Origin: Chlorocebus sabaeus
Lineage: Eukaryota > Chordata > Mammalia > Primates > Cercopithecidae
NCBI RefSeq assembly: GCF_047675955.1
Contig: NC_132904.1
Location: 57,655,435-57,719,434 of the forward strand
Reading direction: 5' to 3'
DNA: 64,000 bases
The notes under the pieces were generated by a model. That model saw nothing but the letters and a program-made list of their open reading frames with translations, was not told the origin of the DNA and did not search any database. Numbering within the stretch: the stretch's first letter is position 1; the number at the start of each line of letters is the position of its first letter. The position numbers were made by a program, and so were the translations under genes. Positions 40,165-51,680 of this stretch are shown here, in pieces.

Positions 40165-40320
40165 TGCCACAAGCCTTTTAGGTGCATAATCTCATTTAAT
40201 TCTGTACATAGTTCAACGAGGTCTGTGTAACTGTTATCCTCATTTTACCAATGAAAAACTGGGGGCGAGGGACTGACAAAGGTGTTACTTGCTCAAATTC
40301 ACACATGATGAAGGTAGTTT
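40165..40320 (+). mobile_element. MIR SINE fragment
   Basis: CATAATCTCATTTAATTCTG, ATCCTCATTTTACCAATGAA and TTGCTCAAATTCACACATGA are MIR core blocks. It lies between the arms of the inverted duplication. Confidence 0.8.
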
Positions 40321-40324
40321 TGAT

Positions 40325-40335
40325 CTTTCTTTCTT

Positions 40336-40403
<68 letters not shown>

Positions 40404-40443
40404 TCCTTTCTACTTTTTTCCTTCTTTTTCTTTTGTCTTTTTT
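40325..40443. repeat. (CTTT)n polypyrimidine microsatellite
   Basis: An uninterrupted pyrimidine tract made of CTTT and CT units (core 40325-40410) followed by a looser T/C stretch. Such tracts can form triplex (H-DNA) and stall replication. It lies inside the 1000-bp spacer of the inverted duplication. Confidence 0.95.
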
Positions 40444-40828
40444 ATAATACTGGTGTTCAGGCCCCCACTTTAGAACAATTACAGTAGGATCTCTAGAACT
40501 GGTAACTATCATTCTTAGCCATGAGGTTGTGCTGTCTCTACGGGCATCTCACAATTCATATTGCACAGAAAGGTAATTTGGGACCCCATAGAATGCTCAC
40601 GCAACAGGCAAGCTTTGAAATCCTGCTGTGAATGGTACTAGGGCTTCAGGGAACTTATATGGGAATAGCAGAGAAAATGCAAAGCTGTAAAGGTAAAGAT
40701 GCCTCCAGAGAGTTGCAAAGAGACAAGCAGAGGAAGGAGAAACCAGCTTTAAGGGAGCCTGTAGGGGAGGTTGAGCAGATGCTGTTTCTTCAAAGGGGGG
40801 AACCCCTAGAGAAGGAGAAAAAGAATTG

Positions 40829-40962
40829 CCTTTGCTGGCGAATCTTGGACCCAAACCCTGCATTTGGGCATCTGACACCCATAGGCCCATGGTTCAAACC
40901 CAGGCAGCTCTTTCCAAGTTCCAAGCAGGGACTCAGTTCTGCGCATCTGGCGGGTGTGCCCA
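40829..40962 (-). repeat. 134-bp inverted duplication, right arm
   Basis: Reverse-complement copy of 39695-39828 at 133 of 134 positions; the spacer 39829-40828 is exactly 1000 bp. An 8-bp AGAGAAGG occurs a little outside both ends (40808-40815 and 40968-40975), but it does not abut the copied segment, so it is probably not a TSD. Confidence 0.97.
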
Positions 40963-41854
40963 TGAACAGAGAAGGTGACACCAGAGATAGTGTGATGCTG
41001 GGGGTGGGGGTGGAGGAGCCGTATAGTAATGGTGAGAAGGTATGTGTGTTGAAGCACGTAAAAATATTACACCAATGCCATATGTCAGTGAGGAACTGAA
41101 AGCAACAAGTTCAGTTAAAAAATGACTTTCATAAACCAAGCAAGAAATGATGAAGGCTTAAACCAGGCCAAAGGCATTAGCTGATTGCTAGAAACATCCA
41201 AATTTGAAAAACATTTCAAGTGTTAAGTGACAAGATTGTAACCAATGGAATAAGAAAGAAGCGAAATGCACAATGCACAAATGTTTCAAAACGTTACATG
41301 GGTCATATATATCCACACCCTAATAACACTTAGAAATGCAAGCCTAGAGTTTAGGAGAGAGGGAAGACTGGCAATCATCATTGGAAAGGTAGAAATTGAG
41401 TTGCTACATGGGATGGTTCCTTCAAGAAAGAAGAGTTGAAGAAATGAAAGAGCAGTTTGGAAGGTAGCAATCACAGAAGGAGGAAAGATTGTACAGAGGG
41501 GAGTCATAGTGGTCATGGGAGGAGGAGTGTTTGGTAGAGGAGTGATCAACAACATCAACTGTAAACTCTCAAATATAGTTTAAGGAGAAAAAACTAAAAA
41601 GTGTCCTTTGGATAAAGCAGATAGTAAGACATTCAAGATTTAGACAGACTAGTTACAATGCAACCAACCTTGTACAAGTTAACATTTTTGTGCCTAGGGT
41701 TTCTCATCTTATTTCAAAGATAATGTGTATCTTTGGACTGTTGCAAAGATTACATAAAGCAATATGTTTAAAGTGCTTATAATAGTGCTGCCACATAGTA
41801 TGAGCACAACCCGTATGTGTTTTTGTTGTTTCTGTTATGTTTCTACTACAATGT
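40963..41854. other. No feature recognised
   Basis: Purine-rich DNA, possibly with old antisense LINE content around 41290-41560 that I cannot assign. Confidence 0.35.
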
Positions 41855-42400
41855 AGTAGGTGCTAAACACACTGTCTTAATCTATTACTTACAACATCCC
41901 AAAGTGGCTGATAGTATTATTTCCTATTTTACAGGCAAAGAAAGTAAAATCAGGTGGTTAAACAATGTGTTCAAGGACAAATAGACAGACTGTTTCCAAA
42001 GACAGCTACAGCCATCCCTCCCATTCCATGTGTCCTTTTGGAGTGTGTGAGTTAACCACTCTTCCCACCAACAAGTCAAGTCTATTCCCCTTCTCCTTGA
42101 ATTTGGGCCTGCCTTGTGACTCACTTTATTCAACAGAATGTATGTAAGTGAAATTCTGAGCTGAGTCTAGACTTGAAAAGATCTTGCAACTTTTAAAGGA
42201 TATCTTGCTGGAGAGGGGTCCAGAAGAATGAGGAAAAAATGTGGGAAAGGACATACTGCTATAGAATGAACTGTGTCCCCTGAAAATTCTGCTGTTGAAG
42301 CCCTAATTCCTGATGTCACTGTATTTGGAGATTGGACTTAATTAAGAATAAACTAGGTCATAAAGGTAGAGTCCTGATCCAATAGGATTAGTTTCTTTAT

Positions 42401-44209
42401 AAGAATCATCAAACCAGTTGGCTATAAGTATTTGGGTTTATTTCTGGGTACTCTATTGTGTTCCGTTGGTCTGTAAACCTATTTTCATACCAGTACCATG
42501 CTGTTTTGGTAACTATGGTCTTATAGTATAGTTTGAAATCAGGTAATGTGATGCCTCCAGATTTTTTATTTTTACTTAGTTTTGCTTTGGCTATGTGGGC
42601 TCTTTTTTTTTTTTTTTTGGTTCCATATGAATTTTAGAATTGTTTTTTATAATTTTATGAAGAATGATGGTGGTATTTTTATGGGAATTGTGTTGAATTT
42701 GTAGATTGCTTTTGGTAGTATGGTCATTTACACAATATTAATTCTACCAATCCATGAGCATGGGACATGTTTCCATTTGTTTGTGTCATCTCTGATCTCT
42801 TTCAACAGTGTTTTGTAGTTTTCCTTGTAGAGGTCTTTCACCTCCTTGTTTAGGTATATTCCTAAGTATTTTATTTGGAAAGGACGCCCTATTCAACAAA
42901 TGGTACTGCAATAATTGACTAGGCACATGTAGGAGAATGAAACTGGATCCTCATCTCTCACCTTATACAAAAATCAACTTAAGATGGATGAAGGACTTAA
43001 ATCTAAGACCTGAAACTATAAAAATTCTAGAAGATAACATTGTTAAAACTCTTCTAGACATTGGCTTAGGCAAGGATTTCATGACCAAGAACCCAAAAAC
43101 AAATGCAATAAAAACAAAGATAGATAAATTTCTGGGACTTAATTAAACTAAAGAGTTTTTGCATGGCAAAAAGAATAGTCAGCAGAGTAAACAGACAACT
43201 CACAGAGTGGGAGAAAAATCTTCACAATCTATACATCTGACAAAGGACTAATATCCAGAATCTACAATGAACTCAAACAAATCAACCAGAAAAAAAAAAC
43301 AAACAATCCCATCAAAAAGTGGGCTAAGGACATGAATAGACAATTCTCAAAAGAAGATATACAAATGGCCCACAAACATATGAAAAAAATGCTCAACATA
43401 CTAATGATCAGAGAAATGCAAATCAAAAGCACAATGCAATGCCACCTTACTCCTGCAAGAATAACCATAATCAAAATCAAAACATAGTAGATGTTGGCTT
43501 GGATGCAGTGAACAGGGAACACTTCTACATTGCTAATGGGAATGTATCAACTCACTAGTACAACCACTGTGGAAAGCAGTGTGGAGATTCCTTAAATAAC
43601 TAAAAGTAGAACTACCATTTGATGCAGCAGTCCCACTGCTGGGTATCTACCCAGAGGAAAAGAGGTCACTATACGAAAAAGATACTTGCACATGTATGTA
43701 TATAGCAGCAGAATTCACAATTGCAAAAACGTGGAATAAATCCAAATGCCATCAATCAACGAATGGATAAAGAAACTGTGGTGTGTGTATATATATGTAT
43801 ATATGTATATTATATGTCATATATATATATGATGGAATACTACTCACCTATAAAAAGGAATGAATTAATGGCATTCATAGTGATCTGGATGAGACTGGAG
43901 GCTATTATCCTAAGTGGAGTAGCTCAGGAATGGAAAACCAAACATCATATATTCTCACTCACAAGCGGAGCTAAGCTGTGAGGATGCAAAGGCATAAGAA
44001 TGACACAATGGACTTTGGGGACTCAGGGGAAAGGGTGGGAAGGGGGCAGGGGATAAAAGACTACAAGTAGGGTGCAGTGTATAGTGCTTGGGTAATAGGT
44101 GCACCAAAATCTCACAAATCACCACTAAATAATTTACTCATGTAACCAAACACCACCTGTTCCCCAATAACCTATGGAAATAAAAAATAATTTTTAAAAA
44201 GAGTCATCA
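42401..44209 (+). mobile_element. 5'-inverted (twin-primed) L1, innermost layer, with TSD
   Basis: 42412-42876 is antisense ORF2 (TAAACCTATTTTCATACCAG, CATGCTGTTTTGGTAACTAT, CTTGTTTAGGTATATTCCTA). From 42877 the sequence switches to sense L1 (GGAAAGGACGCCCTATTCAA) and runs to the 3' UTR and a short A-rich tail. The TSD is AAGAATCATCA (42401-42411) and AAGAGTCATCA (44199-44209), one mismatch in 11. The inverted part and sense part are adjacent in the L1 consensus with roughly 35 bases missing at the junction, the usual twin-priming signature. L1PB/L1MA age is likely. Confidence 0.93.
43779..43830. repeat. TG/TA microsatellite inside the L1
   Basis: GTGTGTGTATATATATGTAT and following TA-rich units expanded within the late ORF2 region of the L1. 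Confidence 0.85.
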
Positions 44210-44740
44210 GAGAGTTTGCTTTCTCTCTGCCATGTAAGGACACAGTGAGAAGGCAGCTCTCTGCAAGCCAGGAAGAAAGCCCTCACTAGAAATGGAATTG
44301 GCTGCAACCTTGAGCTTGGACTTCCCAGCCTTCTGACTGTGAGAAAATAAATTTCTATTGTTTAAGCCACCCAGTATATGCTATTTTGTTACAGTAGCCG
44401 TGGAAGACTAAAATAGATGTTTCAGTCAGCAGCCAGTCCAAGACCCTACACATGTGAGTGAGGCCATGGACCTCTTGAGCTTGGACTTTCCAGCCCATAA
44501 ATGAGTACAGCAGACAATAAGTGAAGCAGACGTGAACCATCCCCATTGACCAAATTTCTCACCCACAAAATCATGAGCAATAAAATGGTGGTTGTTTTAA
44601 GCCGTAGAGTTTGGGAGCAACTTTTTAATGCAGCAATAGACATCTGAAATTTGCACAAAACTGGTAAATGATAGAAACAGGACTGGAATCCATGTCTTTG
44701 TGACTCCAAAGCCTCTGTTCTTCTGCAATTATAGTAGAGT

Positions 44741-45287
44741 GGTGCGGGTGGAACCAGCTGAACACAGGATTAAAAAGTACATGGAAACTGAAGAAGTAGA
44801 GTTAGCTGAAATATGCTACCTTTCCCCAACTATTTGTTCTTTCATTCATTGAACAAATATTTATTCCTCTATGATTCAGAAAGCATGACAAGTCTCCTGT
44901 GACTCAGGAAGCCTTCCAGGTCCAGGTTAATATATAAAGAAATAAACAATGATCCTTGCTCTCTGAGGCAGTACTTCTCAGTCTTGTACTTGTCATGGCA
45001 TAGATAGAAAATGAACTTTTTATAGCACATGGGGGTAAGGGACTAGGCCACTGGTGGCCAGCAGGGACGGTGGCAGAAGGAATCAATGTCTCAGCCCAGG
45101 TATTACCCATTCTGTGGCACACTGAGCTTCCTCGTGCCCAGGTTAGGAAGTTTTGCTATTTAGACCTACCAAGTAGAAGTAAAAGTAAATCTTCTGAGAG
45201 AAGGACAAGGACAGAGGAGATGGTAACTGAAAAAAAATGTGCATAGAAGAAAAGCTGTTTGAAGATAGGAGCGACTTCAGAATGTTT
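44741..45287. other. No clear feature; possible L2 end
   Basis: TTCATTCATTGAACAAATAT at 44841 resembles the antisense terminus of L2, too short to be sure. The rest is unassigned. Confidence 0.3.
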
Positions 45288-45785
45288 TTATCAATGTTTC
45301 CCAAAGTAAGGTTCATTTGCCTTCTGTTCTGAAATTGCCTGGATTTCTTAAGAAAATGCTGGTTCCTGGGATTCAACCAGACCTACAGAAGTATTTCATA
45401 AAGAGCATCCCAGATGCTATGGTTGGACAAAAATACATGTTGAAATTTAATAGCCATTTTAACAGTATTGAAAGGTAGAACTTTGAAGAGGTGATTAGGC
45501 CATGAGGGCTCCACTTGCATGGGTAGAATTAATGCTATTATAAAAGGGTAAGTTTGGTCCCCTTTTGTCTCTTTGCCCTTCCACCATCTACCATGTGATG
45601 ATACAGTAAGAAGGCCCTTGCCAGATGCCAGTGCCTTCATCTTGGACTTCCCAGACTCCAGAATTATAAGAAAATAAATGTTTGTTCTTTTTAAATTACC
45701 CAGTCTTAGGTATTCTGTTACAGCATTGCAAACAGAATAAGACACTTGGTAATGCTTCTGAACAATGAAGTTTGAGAACCTCCAG
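45288..45785 (+). mobile_element. MER5-type MITE, split by an MST LTR
   Basis: The left part at 45288-45414 contains CTGGTTCCTGGGATTCAACC and CAGACCTACAGAAGTATTTC. The right part at 45745-45785 contains GTAATGCTTCTGAACAATGA and TTTGAGAACCTCCAG. Together they form one MER5-like element. Confidence 0.75.
45415..45744 (+). mobile_element. ERVL-MaLR solo LTR (MST type)
   Basis: TGCTATGGTTGGACAAAAAT start, GAAGAGGTGATTAGGCCATG, CTACCATGTGATGATACAGT, CATCTTGGACTTCCCAGACT and CAAACAGAATAAGACA end. It lies inside the MER5-like element. No obvious 5-bp TSD. Confidence 0.85.
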
Positions 45786-45811
45786 TTTCTATGCTGAGGA
45801 AAAAAGTCTTT

Positions 45812-45868
45812 GGTGGGTGACAGAATAGAACCCTGACTCAAAAAACAAAAACAAAAACAAAAACAAAA
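45812..45868 (+). mobile_element. Alu 3' sliver with (AAAAAC)n tail
   Basis: GTGGGTGACAGAATAGAACC and CTGACTC match only the last 30 or so bases of an Alu, followed by a CAAAAA repeat tail. The rest of the Alu is absent and no TSD is visible. Confidence 0.6.
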
Positions 45869-45964
45869 TAAGAGAGAAAAGAAAGCAGAAAAGAAAAGAA
45901 AAATGCCTTCGGAAAAAGATATTTGAAGTCACCTACGGTGTCCCTGAATGATAACATTAATGAT

Positions 45965-46205
45965 TATAACCGATCGTTATTAAGCATTTGTTACATACCA
46001 TCATGTACTTGATATATGTTGTTGCATTTAATCCTGACCACCCAGCAAGGCACACATTATGTTTCCATTTTACAGATGAGGAAACAAGAACAGAGAAGTT
46101 TAGTAACTTCTCTATGGAACTTCTCCGGCTTATTGGAGACAGCCAGCATTCAAATTCAGGTTTGTCTGGCTCCAGAGCCTATGTTTTCCATGCCACACTG
46201 CCGCT
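45965..46205 (+). mobile_element. MIR SINE
   Basis: TTAAGCATTTGTTACATACC, CCATTTTACAGATGAGGAAA, AACAGAGAAGTTTAGTAACT and CTGGCTCCAGAGCCTATG form most of a MIR in sense. Confidence 0.9.
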
Positions 46206-47789
46206 CCAAGTCATGTCCAGAGCACAAATATCCAATATATTTATCCATTTTTTGTGTGACATTGCTCAGGTTCTCTCATCATCTTATCTACTGTCTTCTA
46301 CGTGTGCTGCAACTGGTCAAAATCCTTTCTGAAATAGGGCCCCTGAGTTGAGCCCAGCACTCCTTCACCCTTTAACATCAATGTCTTTCTCTCTCTGTGC
46401 CTCAGGCTTCTGAGTTGCTGCTTGGGTTGCAGCATCTCAACATGCAGTGGATGAAATCCCATAAATCTTTCATGCTTCTCTTAGACCACATCCTTACCAC
46501 TGTTCCTATGACCTAGATTCTGTACTTTGGGAAATGGTTTGGGATTCTTAACAGCAAAACTTTCTATTAATTATCATTATGTTTTATTCAGTTACTTGCC
46601 AGATAGTTGCCTTTAACAAAAGAAAATAAGATTTAATTAGTATGACTGGTTCTCAGTGAACCCATGCTACCTCCTAGCGATTAGCACTCCCATCAAATGC
46701 TCAAAAACTTCCTATTTAATTATCCAAAAAAGGTATTCATGCTAACATTTGCTTTAGAGCCTGAAGTATACATAATTTGTCTGGACCAAGAGACTAGCAC
46801 TGATTTAGAGTTCATGTTCTGTGACAATCACTCTCATCTTGGGCATCAATAGCCTTTAATCTGTGAGCTTTATTCTTTACTGTTTCGAGTGAATTTTCTT
46901 GAGAGATGAAATAAAAGCAAATTGAGAATTGAGCAGCTCTACTTTGCCCATGTGTATGTTATCATTGCACCATTATTCCAGTAGCAGTTGTTCTGGTATG
47001 TTCAAAATCCGTATTCCTCTCTCCTGGACTGTGTGGATTTCTTTCCAGTTTTATGACGTACAATTATAAAGTTATAAGTCCATTTCTTTCACTTTAAAGA
47101 AAATAGAGATTTGTTGACTTTAGAATTTAAAAAGATACACCATACACAAAATATACTGAAACGAACAGAAGGGGATGTTCTGGGTCGGAGGGCCTGGCAC
47201 TCCTCTGCTGTCTCTTAGTGGACTCTCATGGTTTTACATTTGTTCATCTTTTTAAAACAAGGCCAGAAGGGAGAGCAGAGGTCAGATTTCTGCTGAACTG
47301 AGACTGAGAAAAACCTGGACCTCAGTACCCTCCACCACCAGATGAATTTTTTTAAAAAATGCTTTCTGCGTCCCTAAAGCTGTCTTTCAAAGTGGCTGAC
47401 GACTCTCATCCTGGGCAGGTCTGGGCAACTGCTGCAGTCAATCTGGATACTCCAAAGACAGAAGAGGATGATGAAATCCAAAATGGGTTAGAGAGTGTCA
47501 CAAGTGGTTGTAGACTATCCAACTGTCCAAAAGATGCCAGAAAAAATAATTCCAACGAACCAACCCCTTTCCTCGTCGCCCACAGCAAGCCTTCCCCATC
47601 CCCAGTGATGAAAATGAATCTAGAGCAGGTGGACTGACACTCAGCTGCCTGCTTAGGAAAAAAAGAAGTAAATGTGCACATTTATGGGTGAGAATATGGG
47701 TCGTGAGCACTTAAAGAAGAGTTTTAGCAATCCCTTTCTTGATCCTTTACCTAGTAACAAAGCTTTGACAAAAATCTCTGTGTACACAG
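46206..47789. other. No feature recognised
   Basis: Mixed DNA. A 92-codon frame at 47359-47637 has a somewhat protein-like acidic composition but no domain, splice site or CpG context that I can defend. Confidence 0.4.
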
Positions 47790-47850
47790 AAAGAGAGGGA
47801 GGAGGTAAGAAGGGGAGGGGGAGGCAGAAGGGGGAGAAAGAGGGAGAGAT
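47790..47850. repeat. GA-rich polypurine tract
   Basis: GGGAG, GGAGG and GAAAGAG units with almost no pyrimidines. Confidence 0.8.
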
Positions 47851-48562
<712 letters not shown>

Positions 48563-48764
48563 TGGTTATACTTTAAATTACCTCCATTACAAGTTTTCTT
48601 GAGGTTTTTTTTCCCACCTACCTACTCCTAACTTTATTCTTTCTCATTCTTTCCATAAACTCATTCTGCAAAGCTCTTCTTGGGAAGCAAAGTGAAGTTT
48701 AGAATCCTAGAGGTCTATTTCAAAGTCAAAATTACTATCATTGCTTTATTAAAATTATTTTTAC

Positions 48765-48990
48765 TGTTTTTTGAACTCATACTATGTGCCAGACACAATA
48801 AAAATGCTCTAAATATATTAGCTCATAGAATCTCTATGACAACCCTATGAGGAGGATGTTGTTCTTAATTATCACCACTTTTCTACTGAAGAAATGTAGG
48901 CACAGAAACCAGGTATCCTGCCCAAATTCACACAGCTGATCAGCAGGAGAGTTGGGCAGTATGACTCCTGAGCCCTGCTCTTAACCACCC
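48765..48990 (+). mobile_element. MIR SINE
   Basis: CTCATACTATGTGCCAGACA, ACAACCCTATGAGGAGGATG, CCTGCCCAAATTCACACAGC and CCCTGCTCTTAACCACCCC: nearly complete in sense. Confidence 0.93.
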
Positions 48991-49197
48991 CAGATGGGTC
49001 CAGGGAAAAGCACAGAGCTCACATCCTGAAGCTGAATAGTCCCAAATGGCCAATAAAGGCAGCACTGGCTTTCACCAACTCTGCAGTCAGATCTATGCCT
49101 TCATTTTGTTTTCTGCTTGTGAGGATGGGCAGGGTCTGACCAATGCACATTAGAGCCCCATGTGGTCTTTCCAGACCAGCCTATGCATCCATTTACA

Positions 49198-49455
49198 GCA
49201 GACATTTATTGAACAGTTGCTCTGCATCACATGCTGTATGCTGTGCTTTATGTGTTTTTAATTTAATCATTTCCATGAGCATTTGAAATAATTATTGTAA
49301 TTAGCATCCGGACTTTATAGAAAGAAACATTGAAACTCTGAAGTCTAATTCACCTGCCCAAAGTCACATAGCTAGTAGCCAATGGGACAGAAATGTGAAC
49401 CCATGTTTGGGAGACTCTGGAGACTGAAGTGTAACCACCACACAATATGTCTCCT
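49198..49455 (+). mobile_element. MIR SINE
   Basis: GCAGACATTTATTGAACAGT, CACCTGCCCAAAGTCACATA, GCTAGTAGCCAATGGGACAG and GTGTAACCACCACACAATAT. More diverged than the previous MIR. Confidence 0.85.
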
Positions 49456-50044
49456 ATTAGAATTATCTGGCAGGATTTTTCAAATTTGATATACAGTCTT
49501 TCAGACTCTTATGACCCCCTGGACAAATGCAGGAAAACCAAATCCACACATTGAAATGAATTATATGCAGCTTACTAAAGAATTGATTAAAGCCCAGGTG
49601 ATTATACTACAGACTATAAACAAAACACTCTGTGCTGTTGTTATTCTTCTAATCTAGTCCTACTTGACTAATCAATCAATCTGTGATCCTAATTAATCAG
49701 TCAGCGATTCCACTGTGGTCTGAATCCTTCCAACTGGTTTTTTCCTGGTCCTTAGCTACTTTTCTTCTGCACTTCAGCCTTTAACGTCCATGTGCATTAG
49801 AGTTACCTTCCTTCACCACAGAGACTTCAATTTCTCTATCCGCAACTCACCAAAGTTCATACTTTGCATAGAAATTTTCTAATAACTGAACATTTTCTTT
49901 CTATTCAATAACTGCAAAATAATTGCTGTTCATTACCACATAAATATGTTTTCTGTACTTCCATCTGGGTAGTACCTCACTAAGTTTCTCTGTTATCATT
50001 TTTCACTCCTTTTCATACAGATCTCTAAGATACGTGCTATGTGT
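49456..50044. other. No feature recognised
   Basis: AT-rich DNA with ATCAATCAATC-type motifs near 49670. No exon or repeat. Confidence 0.4.
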
Positions 50045-50048
50045 GGGG

Positions 50049-50087
<39 letters not shown>

Positions 50088-50104
50088 TGTGTGTGTGTGT
50101 GTGT
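50045..50104. repeat. G-run, (GA)n and (TG)n compound microsatellite
   Basis: Seven Gs, then about 16 GA units, then about 10 TG units without interruption. Confidence 0.95.
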
Positions 50105-51129
50105 TTTAAATAACACCTCTTTCTTCTTGTTGGGAATAGAGTAACTCTTTTTCTAGGCTTGACCAGTAGAGGAAGTAATGGACTCTTATCTATTGCAATA
50201 TAAACCAGTGTCTCAAGATACATGTGGATATAACAAAAAATATAGTTTGCTTTTCTTTTAAAACTTTTTATTCCCCATGGAAGACTATTGCTTTCCAAGG
50301 AGAATTAGAATTTCTCAGGTTTGTCAGTGCACAGCAGTGAGCCAAGGTGAGATCTTATTTTGCATTTCTTAAAGGGTCTTCTCGGTTTAGACCCTTTCTG
50401 AGAGTGTGGTGTATTGAAAGGAGGAAAAACTCATCAAGTTTAGATAATGAGTTTTTATGCAAAATCTGAACTTCAATGAACTGTAGATGGCTGCCTGACT
50501 TGGAGGGTTTAATTAGAAGAGGTATATCTTAATTAGAAGACGTATACCTTTTAAACTATAACTTTAACCTCCATTGATTAAAATACATCTTAATTTTTTA
50601 AGACATAAAAAAGTTCATTACATATCATTTGTCCTGTTTGAAATAGTAGTTCGTTTAAAGCAACATAATGTTATTTGTGAACTTCTTTAAGGATACTACT
50701 TGAATCAAATAGTAAGAGATGGTCTTCACTTCATGTTTTAAAATTTGCGGAATACTAGAAGACATATTCAAAGCTTGTTTGTGGAGGCTGGTTTTCAGTC
50801 ATTTACTATGACATTTATGAGGAAAATGTCTTGCATGTATTATTCAAGAAAGAAACAGTAGACAGGTTTTATAAAGCATTGGAGTTTTTCTTTTGTTTCG
50901 ATTTGGTCCCTATTTTTCTTCAGTATCTAGCAGTGGTTAGGCTCAATTGACAGTGAAACTCACTTAAAGTCAATCTGTTATATGAAACTTCAAACACAGA
51001 TGCAAGTCAAAATGTGGAAACTGGTCATTACCTTCAAATATAGACAGCCAGGAATGGGCTGGGGTGAGGTGAGGGTAGGGAGGAATTGGGACTCGGGAGG
51101 CTGGACAGCTAACCACTTGGACCTCTGAG
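50105..51129. other. No gene; small tandem duplication at 50509-50546
   Basis: TTAATTAGAAGAGGTATA (50509-50526) is followed by TTAATTAGAAGACGTATA (50529-50546), 17 of 18 identical with a 20-base period. The rest is unassigned. Confidence 0.5.
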
Positions 51130-51680
51130 ATGTGCTTTGGTCTTCTTTTCTCATGGGCTACTCTCTTTCTTTCTCTTTCACTGGCTTCCCGTCTTCTCCC
51201 TGACCTCTAACTGTTGGCATGCCACAGAGTTTGGTTCTCAGACCTGCATTCCTCCCTTGCTACCCTTGTTCCTAAGGATTTCACTCAGTTCCGTGGTTTT
51301 AAATTCCTTCTATATACTGATGACTCTCAAGTTTATATAATCAGCCATGATCTCCCTTTTAGCTTCAAATTCATGTGTTAATCTGTCTATGTGCAACTAT
51401 TCAAATGTGTAACTTCACCTTCACCTCAACCTGTTTCTACCCAACCTTTCTTACTTAAGTAAATTATTGATTTAATTGCTCAGGTCTAAACTAATGCATC
51501 ATTCCTTCTATCTCATTTTTTCCCTTCTCCCTCCTAATCCAAAACATCAGCAAATCTTGTTGCTTTTAGGTATGTCCTTCTCTCTGCCCCTACTCTGTTA
51601 CCCTAATACAAGCCACATCACCCTCTGCCTGCATCCTGTAATAACTGCCTAAAGCAGACAGTATTGTTGCTTACTCAGTA
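51130..51680 (+). mobile_element. L2 LINE fragment, sense
   Basis: GACCTCTAACTGTTGGCATG, TATACTGATGACTCTCAAGT and CAAGCCACATCACCCTCTGC are L2 ORF region blocks in order. Confidence 0.8.

Larger units (their letters stand above)
42257..44415 (+). mobile_element. MLT1 (A/B-like) LTR, split, third layer of the nest
   Basis: The 5' half at 42257-42411 starts TGCTATAGAATGAACTGTGT. The 3' half at 44210-44415 carries CTCTGCCATGTAAGGACACA, TTGGACTTCCCAGCCTTCTG and GTTTAAGCCACCCAGTATAT. An L1 separates them. Confidence 0.88.
41991..44645 (+). mobile_element. MLT1 (C/D-like) LTR, split, second layer of the nest
   Basis: The 5' half at 41991-42256 includes TTGGGCCTGCCTTGTGACTC and CTTGAAAAGATCTTGCAACT. 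The 3' half at 44416-44645 includes GTGAGTGAGGCCATGGACCT, GTTGTTTTAAGCCGTAGAGT and ATGCAGCAATAGACATC. The halves are complementary portions of one old MaLR LTR. The 5' edge is approximate. No proviral genes. Confidence 0.72.
41855..44740 (+). mobile_element. MIR SINE, outermost layer of a nest
   Basis: The MIR 5' part is at 41855-41990 (TTCCTATTTTACAGGCAAAG, GTGTTCAAGGAC). Its 3' part reappears at about 44646-44740 (AACTGGTAAATGATAGAAAC, GTCTTTGTGACTCCAAAGCC). Everything between is younger inserted DNA. Confidence 0.65.

Noticed and set aside
40808..40975. AGAGAAGG on both sides of the right inverted arm as a target-site duplication
   Set aside because: The two 8-mers sit 13 and 5 bases away from the copied segment, there is no poly-A or transposon end, and purine-rich 8-mers recur by chance here.
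39606..41057. Several frames near 39.6-39.9 kb and 40.6-41.1 kb sharing the same peptide, suggesting a gene family
   Set aside because: The shared peptides come only from the 134-bp inverted duplication read in opposite directions. No start, splice or domain evidence.
41990..44740. Clean TSDs for the two MLT1 LTRs of the nest
   Set aside because: I looked for 5-bp matches at the inferred edges and found none convincing. The edges are probably eroded.
47359..47637. 92-codon frame with acidic, Ser/Pro-rich composition as a gene or processed pseudogene
   Set aside because: I recognise no parent protein, and there is no poly-A tail, TSD, splice site or CpG island. Left as unassigned DNA.
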